From NCBI GenBank assembly GCA_010645155.1, contig JAAGOF010000323.1:205391-269390 (forward strand): a stretch of 64,000 bases of DNA, given 5' to 3'. Each line of letters starts with the position of its first letter. The stretch's first letter is position 1. The notes under the pieces are model-generated. The model was not told the origin of the DNA. It saw only the letters and a list, made by a program, of their open reading frames with translations, and searched no databases. This document shows positions 37,357 through 49,482 of this stretch, one piece after another. The DNA comes from Tigriopus japonicus. Lineage: Eukaryota; Arthropoda; Copepoda; Harpacticoida; Harpacticidae. Position numbers and translations under genes: made by a program.

Positions 37357-38353
37357 TAGAGCTGAATATTTTAGGCACTGATTTTTGGCAAAATAGGCAC
37401 ATTTTAGGCAGGCAGCAATGGCATTTTAGGCATCTTTTAAGGCACTGCAAGAACTACAAACTGGGTGTGATGTGACCGTTAAATTGACTATCAACTATTC
37501 AGCGTAGCATGGAATGAATTGAAAATGAGAGTTTGTCGCATATTTTCCTCAGTGAATCCCTGCCTTCGATCACTGAATATGTGATTGTACACAGCCTGAC
37601 CAATTTTAGCTCTTTAAAGCTAAATTTAGCTCTTTTTCCTGATATTTTGGAAATTTAGCTCCAAATTTAACCATTGAGCTCTTTTAGCTCCTCTTGCAAT
37701 ATTTTCCCATTTTCCCCCCATCTTTAAGCTCTTTTTCTGAGAACTTGAGGGATTTTTGGCTCTTTTCACAATTTCCAAAGTTGCCAGATTTTCTACCCCA
37801 ACAAAATGAGGCTTGTTTTTAAATGGTCATTCTTTTTACAAACAGGTAGGATTTTCTGCTTTTTTGCTAAAGCAAAAAATACTTACTTTACTCTTTGCTT
37901 CAAACTATTCTACTCTAATAGACAAAAAGTTCATTTGATCAAGTTGAAATTGAGCATACGAGCTTTGAATTACTGGCTAAACAATGGGTTAAGTAAGATA
38001 TTTTAAGTTTTTCAAAACATCAGACAGTTTTTGTTTTCAATTTCAAAACTTGCTTAACACGGCCATTAGGAGTATCCATTAACAGAAGCAGTGCCAAAAA
38101 AGAGCAAAAATCCATTTTAGGCACAATTTGGACAAAAAAGGCATAAGAGGCAAAAATTATATGAGGTAATGTAAAAATTAAAAAGGAGGGATGGAAGCGT
38201 TTCGGTTCTTCAAAAAACTTGCAATCTTTTTCCTAAAAAAAGTTTTAGTTGCAAAAACACCATTTGAGGCACAATTTAGACCAAACAAGGCAAAATAGGC
38301 AAAATATACCAAATATTGGGATTTTAGGCATTTGCCTAAAATGTTCTGCCCTA
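37357..38353. mobile_element. hAT-like MITE (TAGRGCTGAATATTTTAGG ends), copy 2, inside an (ATG)n microsatellite
   Basis: The left end is TAGAGCTGAATATTTTAGGC and the right end GCCTAAAATGTTCTGCCCTA. Both flanks are GATGATGATGATG (37338-37356 and 38354-38376), so the 8-bp duplication cannot be told apart from the microsatellite. The interior is built from GCAAAATAGGCA units plus a block of TTTAGCTCTTT units (37603-37690). It is the same terminal family as 28789-29690. Confidence 0.8.
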
Positions 38354-38567
38354 TGATGATGATGATGATGATGATTTTTATTTCAGGAATGATTGTTATT
38401 TTGCTCGCTCAGTTATCTCAGTAGCAGTTAAAAAGGTTAAGATTTTTTTGCTTTAAGATTCTTGACTCTTGTTTTTTTCGCATGGTTCTCTGTTGTTTTT
38501 CTTGACCTCAGTCGAGGATTTTCTTGTCCAATCACGAAGATAATTCCGTGTTTTGCCAAATCATAAC

Positions 38568-38842
38568 TCAGTGCAAATCGTACCGAGAATGAATGAGCTA
38601 GCCCTTTTCTGGTAATCGTTTTACCACAAAAGGGCGAGCTCATTCATTCTATGCTCTCTTCAGTTCATAAGTTTGAGAGGCCATAACTTTTCATCCCGGC
38701 ATTTGATTGTGCTGAAAATTGAAATACATCGTCTTCACAATGCAAACAAGGTCTCTTTTGCAGAAGAACGTAAATGATTTGTTTCTACTGGAAATCATAA
38801 TTCTCATTGCTAGCCTCCCACTCCACGATTTCCGTGCTTCTT
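38568..38842. repeat. Palindromic dispersed repeat (AAGAAGCACTGAA family), fragment
   Basis: It matches the right part of copy 1: CTTTTCTGGTAATCG, ATTCATTCTATG, GGAAATCATAATTCTCATTG, GCCTCCCACTCC and the terminal CCGTGCTTCTT. The left terminal part is missing. Confidence 0.65.
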
Positions 38843-40206
38843 GGTTTTCAGTACAGCTGCTGTAGTTTTCAGCATTAAACGATCCTAATGCACGGTTCTT
38901 TCTGACCGCCTCTTCCCTGAACTCTTGTGAGGATATGCAAATGCAATTTTTATCCAGCTTAGCTATGTCTCAAATGATGAAATTGTATATTAAATACAGA
39001 AACCTACATTGAAATACTTCTTGAGGACGTTGCAGCCTTCAATGATATTCAATCATGAATATCACATCAACAATTCAATTATTTTGAATGTTAGTTTTTC
39101 AAAAAAAAAATTTTCATCTTTTGATACGTGTTTTGTCAAAAGAAAGTTTTCACCCTACTTGCGAAAAGAAGCCGTAAAAAATATCAAAGTTTTTTTTTGG
39201 AAAGGTTCCGTGTAAAGTCTCACAAAGTACCGATTCTTTCCGGTACGTCCCCTTACACAAAAGTTTTTTTTGTTTTCCCTTAAATTGTGTTTATTTCATA
39301 AGTTGAAAAAGTTGCTCTCTAACTGATTGCTTACTTTTTAAAATCAGCATCTGTTTGTTAAACGACGACAGTTTCTGCATTGTCAATTTATGCAATACCA
39401 ATAAAGGATTTTATCAACTGAAAATTGAAAGCACCCAAGTCAAAAGAATTGTAAACTTCCTGCAAATTTGAAAAAGTGTTTACATACACTTATCAGCCAT
39501 TTTTGGGCAAATAAATGCATAATTTGTCGTTTTTTTGGTCAAATCAATGCAAAAATTGTCGTCTTTTTTGTTCTAAAATAGCAGAAGAAAATTTTGCCCA
39601 AAATGTTTTGTTTAAAGGATATATTGATTATTCAACGGAATAAAAATATTATCTCTCTAATGTTCATATACTTGCATTCCACTTTATTGTTGGCAAACAT
39701 AATGCTCATTTTCCAAATTTATTGGCCAGTTTTGCTATATTTTGGTAAATTTTTATGTCTATTTACCGTTTTATTTGCCATTTCTTTGTTTCTTTGCCAT
39801 TTTTTGCCAATTTCGACGCCTTTATCTGGCATTTTTGGGGCCTTAAAGGCATGTTTTATTTGCCAGAAATCTGCACCTCTACTAATAGGACCCAAGCTAA
39901 GAGACACTTCAAAACGTGATATTTGAAGGTTTCAGAGCTCTCTAACTTTGTTGTCAATTATTCTTCTTTGTGTTCTCACTCTCGCAATAAAACATTATTT
40001 TCATTTTCCCATTCCAAAAATAATTAATCTTTTATTTGGTTCTAGATTCTTAGTTCTTATTTTCGGTCCGTTCCACTTGCCAAGGTCCATTAAATACATT
40101 CAACTTATGGTCCAGAATCGAAAGTGGTTGTTCAATTGGTCCACCAATGCTGCCTTCACTTATCCAATCCACGAAACAAGGCCAAATCAATGGGTTTGAT
40201 CAAAAC
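38843..40206. other. Gene-free stretch
   Basis: No gene recognised. 39490-39890 is low-complexity, with repeated TTTTTGCCAATTT and TTTTGGTCAAAT motifs like those inside the hAT-like elements. It may be an eroded copy. Confidence 0.4.
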
Positions 40207-40545
40207 TAGTGGTGGAACGACAACGCTTTCAACCGAAATTTCGGTTTTGGCTTGGGTTTCGGTTATACCTACCGAAACTGAAAGCAGACATGCACGATAA
40301 AAGTTGGAGTTAAACAATAAAATCGAATTTTTTTTGGTCCAAAAACCTCTGAAATTTAAGGTTTCCATTTATTTTTTTATTTGCGACTACCTAACATCGA
40401 ACACATGAGCAATTTAAATTTCTAAGGTGGATTTTGTATTCATACAATTTTGTAGTCAGCTGCTTTCGGTGCGGTTTCGGTTTCAGTTAAGCCCTCTTTT
40501 GGCCGACTTTTGGTTTCGGTTATGAGCCCTTTCGGTCCATCACTA
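40207..40545. mobile_element. Short hAT-like MITE (TAGTGGTGG ends)
   Basis: A 339-bp element starting TAGTGGTGGAACGACAACG and ending CCCTTTCGGTCCATCACTA. It has a perfect 8-bp duplication ATCAAAAC (40199-40206 and 40546-40553), which fits nTnnnnAn. The interior has repeated GTTTCGGTT units. No coding capacity. Confidence 0.9.
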
Positions 40546-41087
40546 ATCAAAACACCCAAAATAGGCCCTTCTAGACATTGTTAACCTCTTCTAGTACAGT
40601 GATATTTTAGTGAATTTATTACCTGTTTTCCGTCGACAACAGCTCGGGAGAAAACCAGTGGAAATCAACTTGAACCAGAAATGATGGCGGAAGCAAAGAA
40701 TCCATCAAATTGGCAAACTTGTCATACTGAAAAAAGCCAAAATTGAAGGACGTAACGATTGTCGACTCTTTATTGAAAGCACTCATTTTACAATAATATG
40801 AATAATTGGAGGGAAATTTTTGCAAGTAAAACAAAAAATGGAATGTTGGAAAAAATTGCTTTTAGAAATGTTGACGAGTACAGTAGATTGTCTGAGCATT
40901 CTAAAGTCAATTATTGAAATGCAAATAAATATGATCGGATAAAATAACTTGCAGAATAATGGACAATCCAAGAACTGGCCTTCACAGAATGTTTTTTAAC
41001 GGCATGATTTTCCGTCCTCATCTTTGAAATGACATGCTGTCATGATCCAGAAAGTTGGGACGATCTTGGAACGAATTTTAAGGAAAC

Positions 41088-41282
41088 CAGAGTGGCCGCG
41101 CGTACTAAGGCGTTCTTGTAAGAGCCGAATGTAAGTGCTTCCCCAGACGGCGTAGGTTCGAATCCTGTTGGGGATCGGATTGAAGCTGTCGGGAGAAATC
41201 CTTCAATTTACAGGGAATCGAATTCCTTGTAGCGGTAGTAAAAAATCCGCAAAAAAATCCTCATTGACGGATGATTACTACC
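41088..41282 (+). mobile_element. SINE with class II tRNA-like head and LINE-shared 3' tail
   Basis: The head GAGTGGCCGCGCGTACTAAGG resembles the D-arm/A box of Leu or Ser tRNAs. A B box GGTTCGAATCC follows (41155-41165). The length between them fits a long variable arm, but the anticodon arm does not fold well, so this is not a working tRNA. The tail reads TTTACAGGGAATCG, then CCTTGTAGCGGTAGTAAAAAA, matching the reverse complement of 20-56, the 3' end of the LINE at 1-1235. Confidence 0.7.
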
Positions 41283-43091
41283 AACTACGTAAAAGAAAAC
41301 CCATTAATAGCTTTGTTTGGTAATTGGAATTTACGTGTAATCTTTTAAGCAAGTAAAAAATAAAAATTTGAAACTTTGATGCGTCTAAGATTGTAATTTA
41401 TTTCCAGAGAGTTGTCATTTGGTTTTTGTAATTCGTGCATCAATATTCAAAAGTTCAACATTTACGATACATACTCGTATAGCTTTTCAATATCATAGTT
41501 TAATTCAAATCAATAATAAACAATATATAGTTCAAAATCATACAAAATCTCAATTTAAAAGCACGTAAACAATATTATCGGAAAACATATTTCATAACTA
41601 TTTAGAGTATACTGTGTTGTGTGTTCAGCCAAAATTACAAATAAATATTTCTGCCAGATTCATATTATAATTTACGATTTCTTGAAGAACCATGTTCAAA
41701 ATGGACTAAAACCGAAACTTAAACATCATCCTAATTTGTCAAAACTTCTAAGTATTACCCAAATTTTAGTGTCGTGGACATTGCAAAATATTTTTATCAC
41801 AAAATGTATTTTAAAGTGGCTTTTCAGTTAGATGTTATATTATTTTGAGCTATTTTGACAAAAGCTCCAAAACTTAAGAAAATTCATTTATTTTTGCAAT
41901 ATTGAAAAGCTCTATGAAATCTTTGGGACTTTGTTTTTTCATATAACTGTAGCGTTTTTCGGCTTTTTGGTGTCAAAAATGGACCATGCAATGTCAAATA
42001 ACTCGGCTGCTGATGGATGTATTTTTATTTAATTTGAATTCAATACGTAGCTAAATGGTCTCTAAATATGGATTGAATGGTTTATCGAAATATGTTGTAA
42101 TTAATAGGTTTTTAAGTACATAATTTTTCCCTGAGTTTAAACTTATGAAATACAATGAACATAAAGTTGTTCCTTGAATTCTGAGTCCAAAAAATCAAAG
42201 ATTGTGTGATCCGGACGCGTATGTTAAAGAATGTCTTGAACAATGGCGTTTAACATACTTTATTGTCCGAGAGTAGAAATAGAACTGACTAGAATATGAA
42301 AGGTCTGATGGAGGTAAAAGAGCAAAGCGTTAACCGGATAAAAGGGTGACTAGATTTGTACCGGGAATGTTCATCTAACAAAGATGTCTTTGGGTATTTC
42401 GATCCAAACCTAAAAGCCATTCGGAACACCGTGGAAAGGGTCAAGCGGACATTTTTTGGGTTGCCTATCCAAATGAAATGGTACAACGTCTCAGTTGGTT
42501 AAGCGGATAGAAAGAAGCGGTTATGCGGAGAAACGGAGAGTTGCACGACCACATCAGTTAGTATATCTTCGGTCAGACTTATTCTGACCCAAAAACTTAT
42601 CAAGGACCACCATGGCAACAGTAGCCTAAAAATGGTTTATCACATCAGTACTAAGCTCGTAGTAGATGCTCGTGTATGGTTTTCAGTTGTTTTTATTGCA
42701 TATCATATTCATTCAAGAGCATACTAACTCGAATTTTGTTGGAATTAGTTGTACCCACTTACTAATTGAAAAGTGATTATTAACATGGCTTATCTCCAAA
42801 CAAAGAGTAAACTGAACGGAAAAGTAACATATGTTGGATAGAACATCTTCATCCTCAAACGAACTGCTTCAATCTATGATCCACAAGTGGACCACTTTTA
42901 AACATTGGAATTCAAAGCACTTTCTACCTACCACAAGCCTGCTAAGAAAAGACTTCATATTTGAACGCAGAAGGCAAGTTACCCCACCCCAAAAATTTCC
43001 CATTTCATGCACAAATTCTTTCGTTAGAAGGCTTGGGTTCCAAGACTCAAGATCACTTGGCAAGGACGACGGAACTACGAATGGCAATGAT
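41283..43091. other. Gene-free stretch downstream of the secreted-protein gene
   Basis: AT-rich DNA with no recognisable gene. It should contain the 3' UTR and poly(A) site of the minus-strand gene ending at 43092. Confidence 0.4.
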
Positions 43092-46000
43092 TTAGATTCG
43101 GATTTTCTCCCACGATTTGGATGATGGCGAATAGAAATAGGCTCCATTGGGAATGGCCTTGGCGTTCTTGCTTCCGATTGGGTGATGACTGGGTTCTTGG
43201 ATGCCTTTGGCCATTCGGAGGGCTTTGGCGAAGAGCTGAAACAATTCGTAGGCAATCAGTGAAAAAATCAAATCTACCGAAACTCGATTTCATCGAAAAA
43301 ATTCCATTTCAGACCGCCTCGTAAAGTTGCGTTCGATAGTCTGATATGGAAACCCAACTAACACTTCTTTTTCTTAGAATTTCTTTCTTGAAGTTCCAAT
43401 CCAAAACACGACTTCCAATAATGTGATCCATCGGGCTTTGAAGGTGGGTAAGAAATCAGTGGTGTGGAATTTGATCTAGTTTCATTTTTCCAAGTTTGAT
43501 TCATGTCGTTTCACATTTTAGACTTTGAGGGTTCAAACATAACCCAAATGATTACAGAACTTTTTTTTAATAAAACACACTCCCTGTAAAGAGAATTAAT
43601 GATTAATATAGTTTAAATAATTACCGTTTATACGAAATTTGATCATCCAATGTATTGCCAATTTTTATCAATTGGTATTATTGAACAATTTGTAATGTTT
43701 ATTCGACTCCATGGTTATTCGTATCTTAAATCGTTGAAAAAAATGGTGGTCAATGTATTCATTTTGTCCATTCTTGAATATTCTTGGCTGTGTCAGTGGC
43801 TAGTTTTGCTCTGTGAAAGTGTTTCAAGCCTTTCAATTTAATTTTTTAATGACAGAGTATCATAATGAAGATATTTTGCTCTGATGTGTATTTTAGATTA
43901 GCTCAAATCACTAATAAATGAAATCCCTCAAAACCAATATACCCGCTTATTGATATATTTATTTTTTACTTATTTGAGTTAATCTAAAATATATACCTAA
44001 AAAAACATCTTCATAATGCAGCTCTGACAATGAAAAATGACATTGAAAATCTTGGAACACTTTCATAGAACAAACCTAAGCACTGACACTTAAAAGAATA
44101 AATAAGTCCCTTAAAACCACAAAAACCATTTTTTAATGCAGTTATTTGAGCTAATTTAAAATGCATACCTCAAAACAGTCAAGGCAACCGTGTTAAAATG
44201 GGCTATTTATGGATCCGAAATTCTCATAAAAATCACCGGCACCAAGATTGGTGGCATGTTAGTTTAAATAGGAGGGACACCTCGCAAATGAGGGAATTCA
44301 TTCGGAATAACGAACGGTTGAGACGTGGTGAAAAATTCCAAATCTACTGAAATTTAGCTCTCAAATCTGAACTGATCAGCTACGCCAAAGTGCAGAGGAA
44401 TTGTAGGGTTGCCAAAATGAGAGGATAATCAAGTGTTCGGTGGGGGTGGTGACGAGAGCTCAATGCATATGAAATATGCAATGACAGTTAAACTAAGTGA
44501 CTATACTAAAAGCTAATGTGTTTGTCAAAGTAATATACTTTTACGTAATTAAGATGACAATTGTTAAATGAGTTACAATATCTGATTGAATTTCAGCCTT
44601 AGACACCCTTTTGTTTTGTCGACACTCATGGGTGAAATTGCTCCACCGATATATTTGGTTTACATCGTGAAACTTATTACTAGGGCCCAGAAATATTTTT
44701 TTTTTGTGGAATAGAAATCCCAGATGTTTCCCAGTGTAGTGTCAGCTGATGGCTGACGAGTGTCAGCTGATGGTGAGTGTGATCGTCAACTGATCCTATC
44801 CTTGGAAACGTCTGGAATATCCACTCCTAGGCAAAAATATCTGTCTGGGGCCCTCCTCATCACAAAAGCTTAGAGGATAAATTTGAACTAAAGTTTGAAA
44901 GTCTGAACTGTTTGCCATTTTTGACGCCATTTTTAAAAAAAAATAAATGATTTCCCTCAACATATTGCTGCGCATTTTGCCTGAAATTTCATGTCATGAG
45001 TATCTTACTCTTTATTAAACCTTTGAGTATTTTGATTTTCGTTTACTTTCTACAGAGGTAAAATGTAGTTTAATCTTTTGTTTTTTAGTGTTTTAGAAAT
45101 TTGAGTTCCTCCAACATTAAACATTTTTTTGATCACTTTGTTATTTCTATGTAATAAACTAAGGTTCGCGGAGGACAACAAAATAAATGGATTTTTGGTC
45201 GTATTTTTTGGAATGAATTAAGTTGAAATTGTTGAAAGATGATTTTGCTTAAGAATGAAATTCTGGCTGACATGAAAACGAAAAGCAAAGTAAAGGAGAT
45301 TTTCTTTTCTTTTTTTCTTTTATGAATTTTTGGTCTTAAAGTAAACAGTAAAATCCTTCTGGGCTACGAGCCATGTTCTTTTATGAAAAAAAAGAGAAAT
45401 TGGAACAATTTCTTTCCAGCTAAAAAACTTTTGTTATCTTTACAACATCATGTATGTACGAGGAAAATAAATATCTTTCAGGCATTCAGTTTCAATTTGC
45501 AACCAATTTGTCGCATTCGCAAATGAAAAACATTTTCCATTCACAATTCAATTTCAAACCGTCTTTTGATATCTGTACAAGAAAAAGCTAGACTTTGTCG
45601 TGAATAATGTTCAACCTATTCATGATTAATCATTTCAAATTACATGCCCCAATTCCTTTTGAAGTTAGCTCTAAGCAACTTTGTCATTTTGGAAGCCCTT
45701 CAAAGCTAAATTCTGAGAAACCCGCACTCAATTCATTAAGGGTCCATGCATTTTGAAGCCGCAAATTACGCGTACATAGACCAAACAACATGTATTGCAA
45801 TCTTACCTTCATCTCGTATTTCCTAGAGTTTCCACCCAAAGCATCACTTAGTTGTGGACTCCTGGTGTTGATTTGTGGTGGTTTGTCTTCCATAGAACGA
45901 ATGAGGAACATGGCCTTGCAAATCATGGTGGTGCATCGTTCGGGAAAAGTAATCATGTTATCTAGATCTTCATCTAAGATGTTGTTGAACTCATCTGGTT

Positions 46001-47126
46001 GGAAATCTAAGCGATTGTCACTTCCAATTTCGTCTCGATACGGACCCGATGGGCGTGTCAAAAGATGGGGTAAAATACAAGGTGGATCGTAATCGGTCGG
46101 ACCATTGAACTGGTGTTCTGAAATCATCGAGGAAAAAATCTTATTTATCCCTTACTAAGAACCACTGAATTGTCTCCTTCTGCAAATAAAGTCTTCTTAA
46201 AGCTATGAGCTCGTTCTTAAGCTGTAAATATAGATCGGATGTTATGTGCAATAATTCGAACAGCTGGAGTTCACCAAAGTATATTGTAAATATGCACAAG
46301 CATAATCTCTCTTTACGCAACCTATGTTCAGAGAATATACTCGAGCATGGCTATTCAAGCTATACTTTGGGATACTCGAGCTTTTGGAATCAGTATACCT
46401 AACATCCGAGCTAATATCAAAGGGGGCTGGCTATCTCATTCATTCTTTGTTGAGTTATGTACTGAGCTTTGAGAGAGCATAACTTTTGACTGTGATGTTT
46501 GATTGAGTTAAAGATTGAAATATCTCGTCAACGATACCCCACAGAAGTATGTTCTCATTTGAAGAAGAACGCAATTGTTTTTTTTTACTTGAAATCATTA
46601 TTCTTATTGCTAACCTGCTTGTCCAGAAAATTCAGTGTTTTACCAGTACCACTCTGTGTTTTACCACTGTGTTTACCACAGTGTTTTACTACTTACCACT
46701 TGGGTCAAAAGACAAAAGGAAATTGACTCTGTCTGACACCCATGTTCCACTTTTTACTCTGATTTTTTATCTCGAATGGGAATCAAATGGGTCCCTTCTT
46801 TGATACGTCATATCATGACGTCTCCTTTGTTCCCAGTTTATAAGATGCCTCAAGTGTCTGAGTATACTGAAGCTCTCTTAGGACATCCCAAGTAAACAAA
46901 AGTATCTTTCAGGACAGTATTTCACCTCAGGCAATATTGAAGATCTCAAGGAACAAGGGCCCCTAAGTCATTGATGGCAACGACTGTGAAAATGTTATCA
47001 TTTCTTACCTGATTCTAGGGTTAGCTCCTTGTTCCCATCCTGTTTGAGAATGGGTAGACCATGACTCAAAACAGGGAAGATGAGAAACAACAGGTTGTTG
47101 CAAGAGAAAATGTTGACGTTCCACAT
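43092..47126 (-). CDS. Secreted 190-residue protein of unknown function, three exons
   Basis: Hand-built model with coding exons 47126-47009, 46117-45807 and 43235-43092. Introns are GT-AG (TCAG|gtaaga; gatttcag|AA; ATGAAG|gtaaga; ttgtttcag|CTC) in phases 1 and 0, and every junction keeps frame. Residues 1-23 form a signal peptide (hydrophobic core LLFLIFPVL, cleavage after SHG). The mature part is acidic in the middle (NILDEDLDNM). It has three cysteines (PPCILP and ERCTTMIC) and a basic, amphipathic C-terminal exon (LFAKALRMAKGI). I do not recognise the family. There are no Gly-Lys-Arg amidation sites, so it is not an obvious amidated neuropeptide. It lies downstream of, and on the same strand as, the ACP-like gene. 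Splice sites need transcript support. Confidence 0.6.
43576..43650 (-). mobile_element. LINE 3' UTR fragment
   Basis: CTCCCTGTAAAGAGAATTAA followed by GAAATTTGATCATCCAATG matches positions 47-118 of the LINE at the left edge, same orientation. The very last tail bases are missing. It lies in intron 2 of the secreted-protein gene. Confidence 0.6.
43790..44089. repeat. Long inverted repeat (about 120-bp arms), hairpin-forming
   Basis: The left arm (from GTGTCAGTGGCTAGTTTTG) and right arm (to CCTAAGCACTGACAC) are reverse complements with scattered mismatches, including CATAATGAAGAT against ATCTTCATAATG and TTTTAGATTAGCTCAAAT against ATTTGAGTTAATCTAAAA. The spacer is about 60 bp. Part of the centre is repeated directly at 44095-44180. 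It lies in intron 2 of the secreted-protein gene, so transcripts could form a long hairpin. Confidence 0.7.
44681..44855. mobile_element. Small MITE (AGGGCCC ends)
   Basis: The left end is TAGGGCCCAGAAATATTTTT and the right end AAAAATATCTGTCTGGGGCC followed by CTC. Flanks CTTATTAC (44673-44680) and CTCATCAC (44856-44863) differ by two transitions. Inside is a short direct duplication of GTGTCAGCTGATGG (44740-44775). No coding capacity. Confidence 0.55.
46157..46641. repeat. Palindromic dispersed repeat (AAGAAGCACTGAA family), copy 3
   Basis: The left end AAGAACCACTGAATTG passes abruptly to CCTTCTGCAAATAAAG, so the GGAGGCTAAC part is deleted. The right end keeps GAAGAACGCAATTG, GCTAACCTGCTTG and AATTCAGTG. 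It lies in intron 1 of the secreted-protein gene. Confidence 0.6.
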
Positions 47127-48296
47127 TGATCCTAGTGTGAAGATGGAGTGATCAATCAATCATCAACATCACTTGAGTCGGTCCAAGGTCCACATCCTGT
47201 TCCGCGAATTGTGTTCCCCTAACTAAGCTGAGCGATTGGCTCCATTCCATCGTCTGTAGTCTTTCCTCTTAAGATTGGATGGGATTGGTCGGCCTTTTCC
47301 GGTTCTTTTCACCCACGACAAGGCCCCATACGAATCGGGATCGGGCTCGACGTTTTCCACCAAAAACGCCGCTTACCAGATGATGGCAAGCGAGTGTTCT
47401 CACATGGAACATACGGTAGAGAGTGGATCAAAAGTGCCGCCACCATGTGCCAATATTGAGGAGCGCCAAAGAAAGAGTCCCATAATAGAATGTGTGTCCG
47501 TTAAAGTAAGGGGTCAAACGATATTGGAAACAATTTCTGAAGCTATGAAAGTCTCCTAGGAGTCCTTTCAATGGAGTTTTGATCACTATGATATTTCATA
47601 ATGTAAGTTTGTGCATTTTAAAATTTGGACCAATCGATGTCTTTTAATCATGTAAGCTGATATTTTTACGAAGCTTTTCCGCTTAACTGCTTCACCGCTT
47701 TTCCTTATTCTCCAACCAATCCGGTTCGATGAATCTAACTACAGTTCTATATAGACAGAAGTGTCACTCCAGTTAGGTCAGTGGAGATTTGTTTTGAGCT
47801 CATTTCAGAAGTTCAGCAGCAAGGGTGCCAGGTGACTTGATCACAGACCATATACTGACTAGACCTCACTTCGTGCGAGAAAAAGGTGAACAACTTTGCT
47901 TCATCAGCTGGTACATAACACTACACCCTAAAATGGTAGGAATTTCGAACTTTTCAAAATTTTGTCAGCGTGGCCAAATCCTGAACAAACCAACGTATCG
48001 TACGTACTTTGTTCTTCACGCGAGCGAGCGTCTTTACTTCTGAGCACGCGGTCGCCCTGAGATTTTGAAGCTAGCGCAGCTGGGCCAAGTGGTGTCACTT
48101 TTCTCTAGCCGACGGAATGGGCCAATGTGACATCTAGTCATTATATTATCTGTGGACTTGATTCGTTACGCATTGCTCTAGTTCAAGCATAGCACTTGAA
48201 AGAGCAATTCCGCCACTGACTCCCTGAAATCGCAAATTCCAGTTTTGAATCATGTAAGTACCTGTGCTTAATGTCAAATCCCATTGCACACACAGT

Positions 48297-49482
48297 CAGG
48301 GTGGGCATTTGATTTTTGGACATTTTGTCCACCCCTGTCCAAAAGGTGTCCAAAAGTGTCCAAAAATAAGGCTGTCCAAAAATAGGAGTGTCCAAAAGTG
48401 TCCAAAAATAGTAATTCGAAAAAAAATGGTTAAACACATTTTTAGAATAACATTCTACAAACTTTCTCTCCAAAATAAACGTCACTTGACGAAATCTAAG
48501 CAAGAATAAGTCAATTCAGCATAAGAAACTTACACTTAATACATTAAATGAGCCAATAACTTGAAGGCCAAACTGGACATTTGAATTTTCCACTGTTTTC
48601 ATTTGACCACCGAGCATCGTCCAAAATGTGGGAAAGAATGATCGACTGAAGGAATGAACGAACAAACGAATGTGAGACTGGGACTACTAATAACACGCTC
48701 ACACCACACTTCATGTTAAACATAGTATGCGAGTACATTTTAAAGCTAATTGTGTCTTGATTTGTGACAAGAGAAGGTTCCTTAGTATTTTGATTTATAT
48801 TCCAAAGTTTATCATTGTTGCAAGTGTTTCCCATCCAAGAGGCAAGAAGTCTTTTGACCTGACTGTCCAAAAAATGTTAACTATAATAAAGCACACTCAA
48901 ACTGATATCAGATTGCAATGTGGGTATTATAATGCTTTTGCCAAAGAATTAAAGCAGTGTTGTTTTACTATTAAAAAAGACAAGACTCTTGTTTGCAGAT
49001 GAGGAAATAAAATGTAAATCTTGAAACATTTTGAACAGTTACACACATTTTACCATATTGTATAAACAAAACATTTATTTTTTTAACAATTTATTAACAA
49101 GTTATCATGGCAAAGTATATTTCTCCAAGTAATGTTCCCATTAATAGAACTATTTTTGTTTAAGTACACAACCATGCAGTCTTTAGAATTCAATTACTTA
49201 TGTAGTGTAACTGGTTTTTCGTCTGATTTGTACAACTTTCTTTTACGTTTGTTGGACTTTTGGACACTTATGGACATCTTTTGGGGATTTTTGGACACCT
49301 TCTGGGTATTTTTGGCACTTTTGGACACTTTTGGACACTTTTGGACACTTTTGGACACTTTTGGACACTTTTGGACACTTTTGGACACTTTTGGACACTT
49401 TTGGACACTTTTGGACACTTTTGGACACTTTTGGACACTAGGGTGTCCAAAATGCTCTCGATGTCGAAAAATGCCCACCCTG
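48297..49482. mobile_element. hAT-like foldback element with TGTCCAAAA satellite arms
   Basis: A 1186-bp element. Left end CAGGGTGGGCATTTGATTTT, right end CGAAAAATGCCCACCCTG. Flanks CACACAGT (48289-48296) and CACACATT (49483-49490) match at 7 of 8. The left arm carries GTCCAAAAG/A units in one orientation (48337-48413) and the right arm a long array of the reverse complement. Open frames across these arrays (WTLLDTFGHF or KCPKVSKSVQ repeats) are artefacts of the repeat, not genes. Confidence 0.85.
49310..49440. repeat. Decamer tandem array (TTTTGGACAC)n
   Basis: About 12 near-perfect head-to-tail copies of TTTTGGACAC, with degenerate copies upstream (49255-49310). It is the subterminal satellite of the surrounding hAT-like element. 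A 10-bp period equals one helical turn. Confidence 0.95.

Noticed and set aside
41090..41175. Possible tRNA-Leu/Ser gene
   Set aside because: A- and B-box-like sequences are present, but the anticodon and acceptor arms do not pair, and the sequence continues into a LINE-like tail, so it is a SINE head.
42869..43255. 128-codon minus-strand frame at 42.9-43.3 kb
   Set aside because: It is a different frame over the true last exon (43092-43235) of the secreted-protein gene; the exon frame is fixed by the phase of the upstream junction.
47275..47559. 94-codon plus-strand frame upstream of the secreted-protein gene
   Set aside because: No domain or splice support; it lies on the opposite strand in what should be that gene's promoter region.
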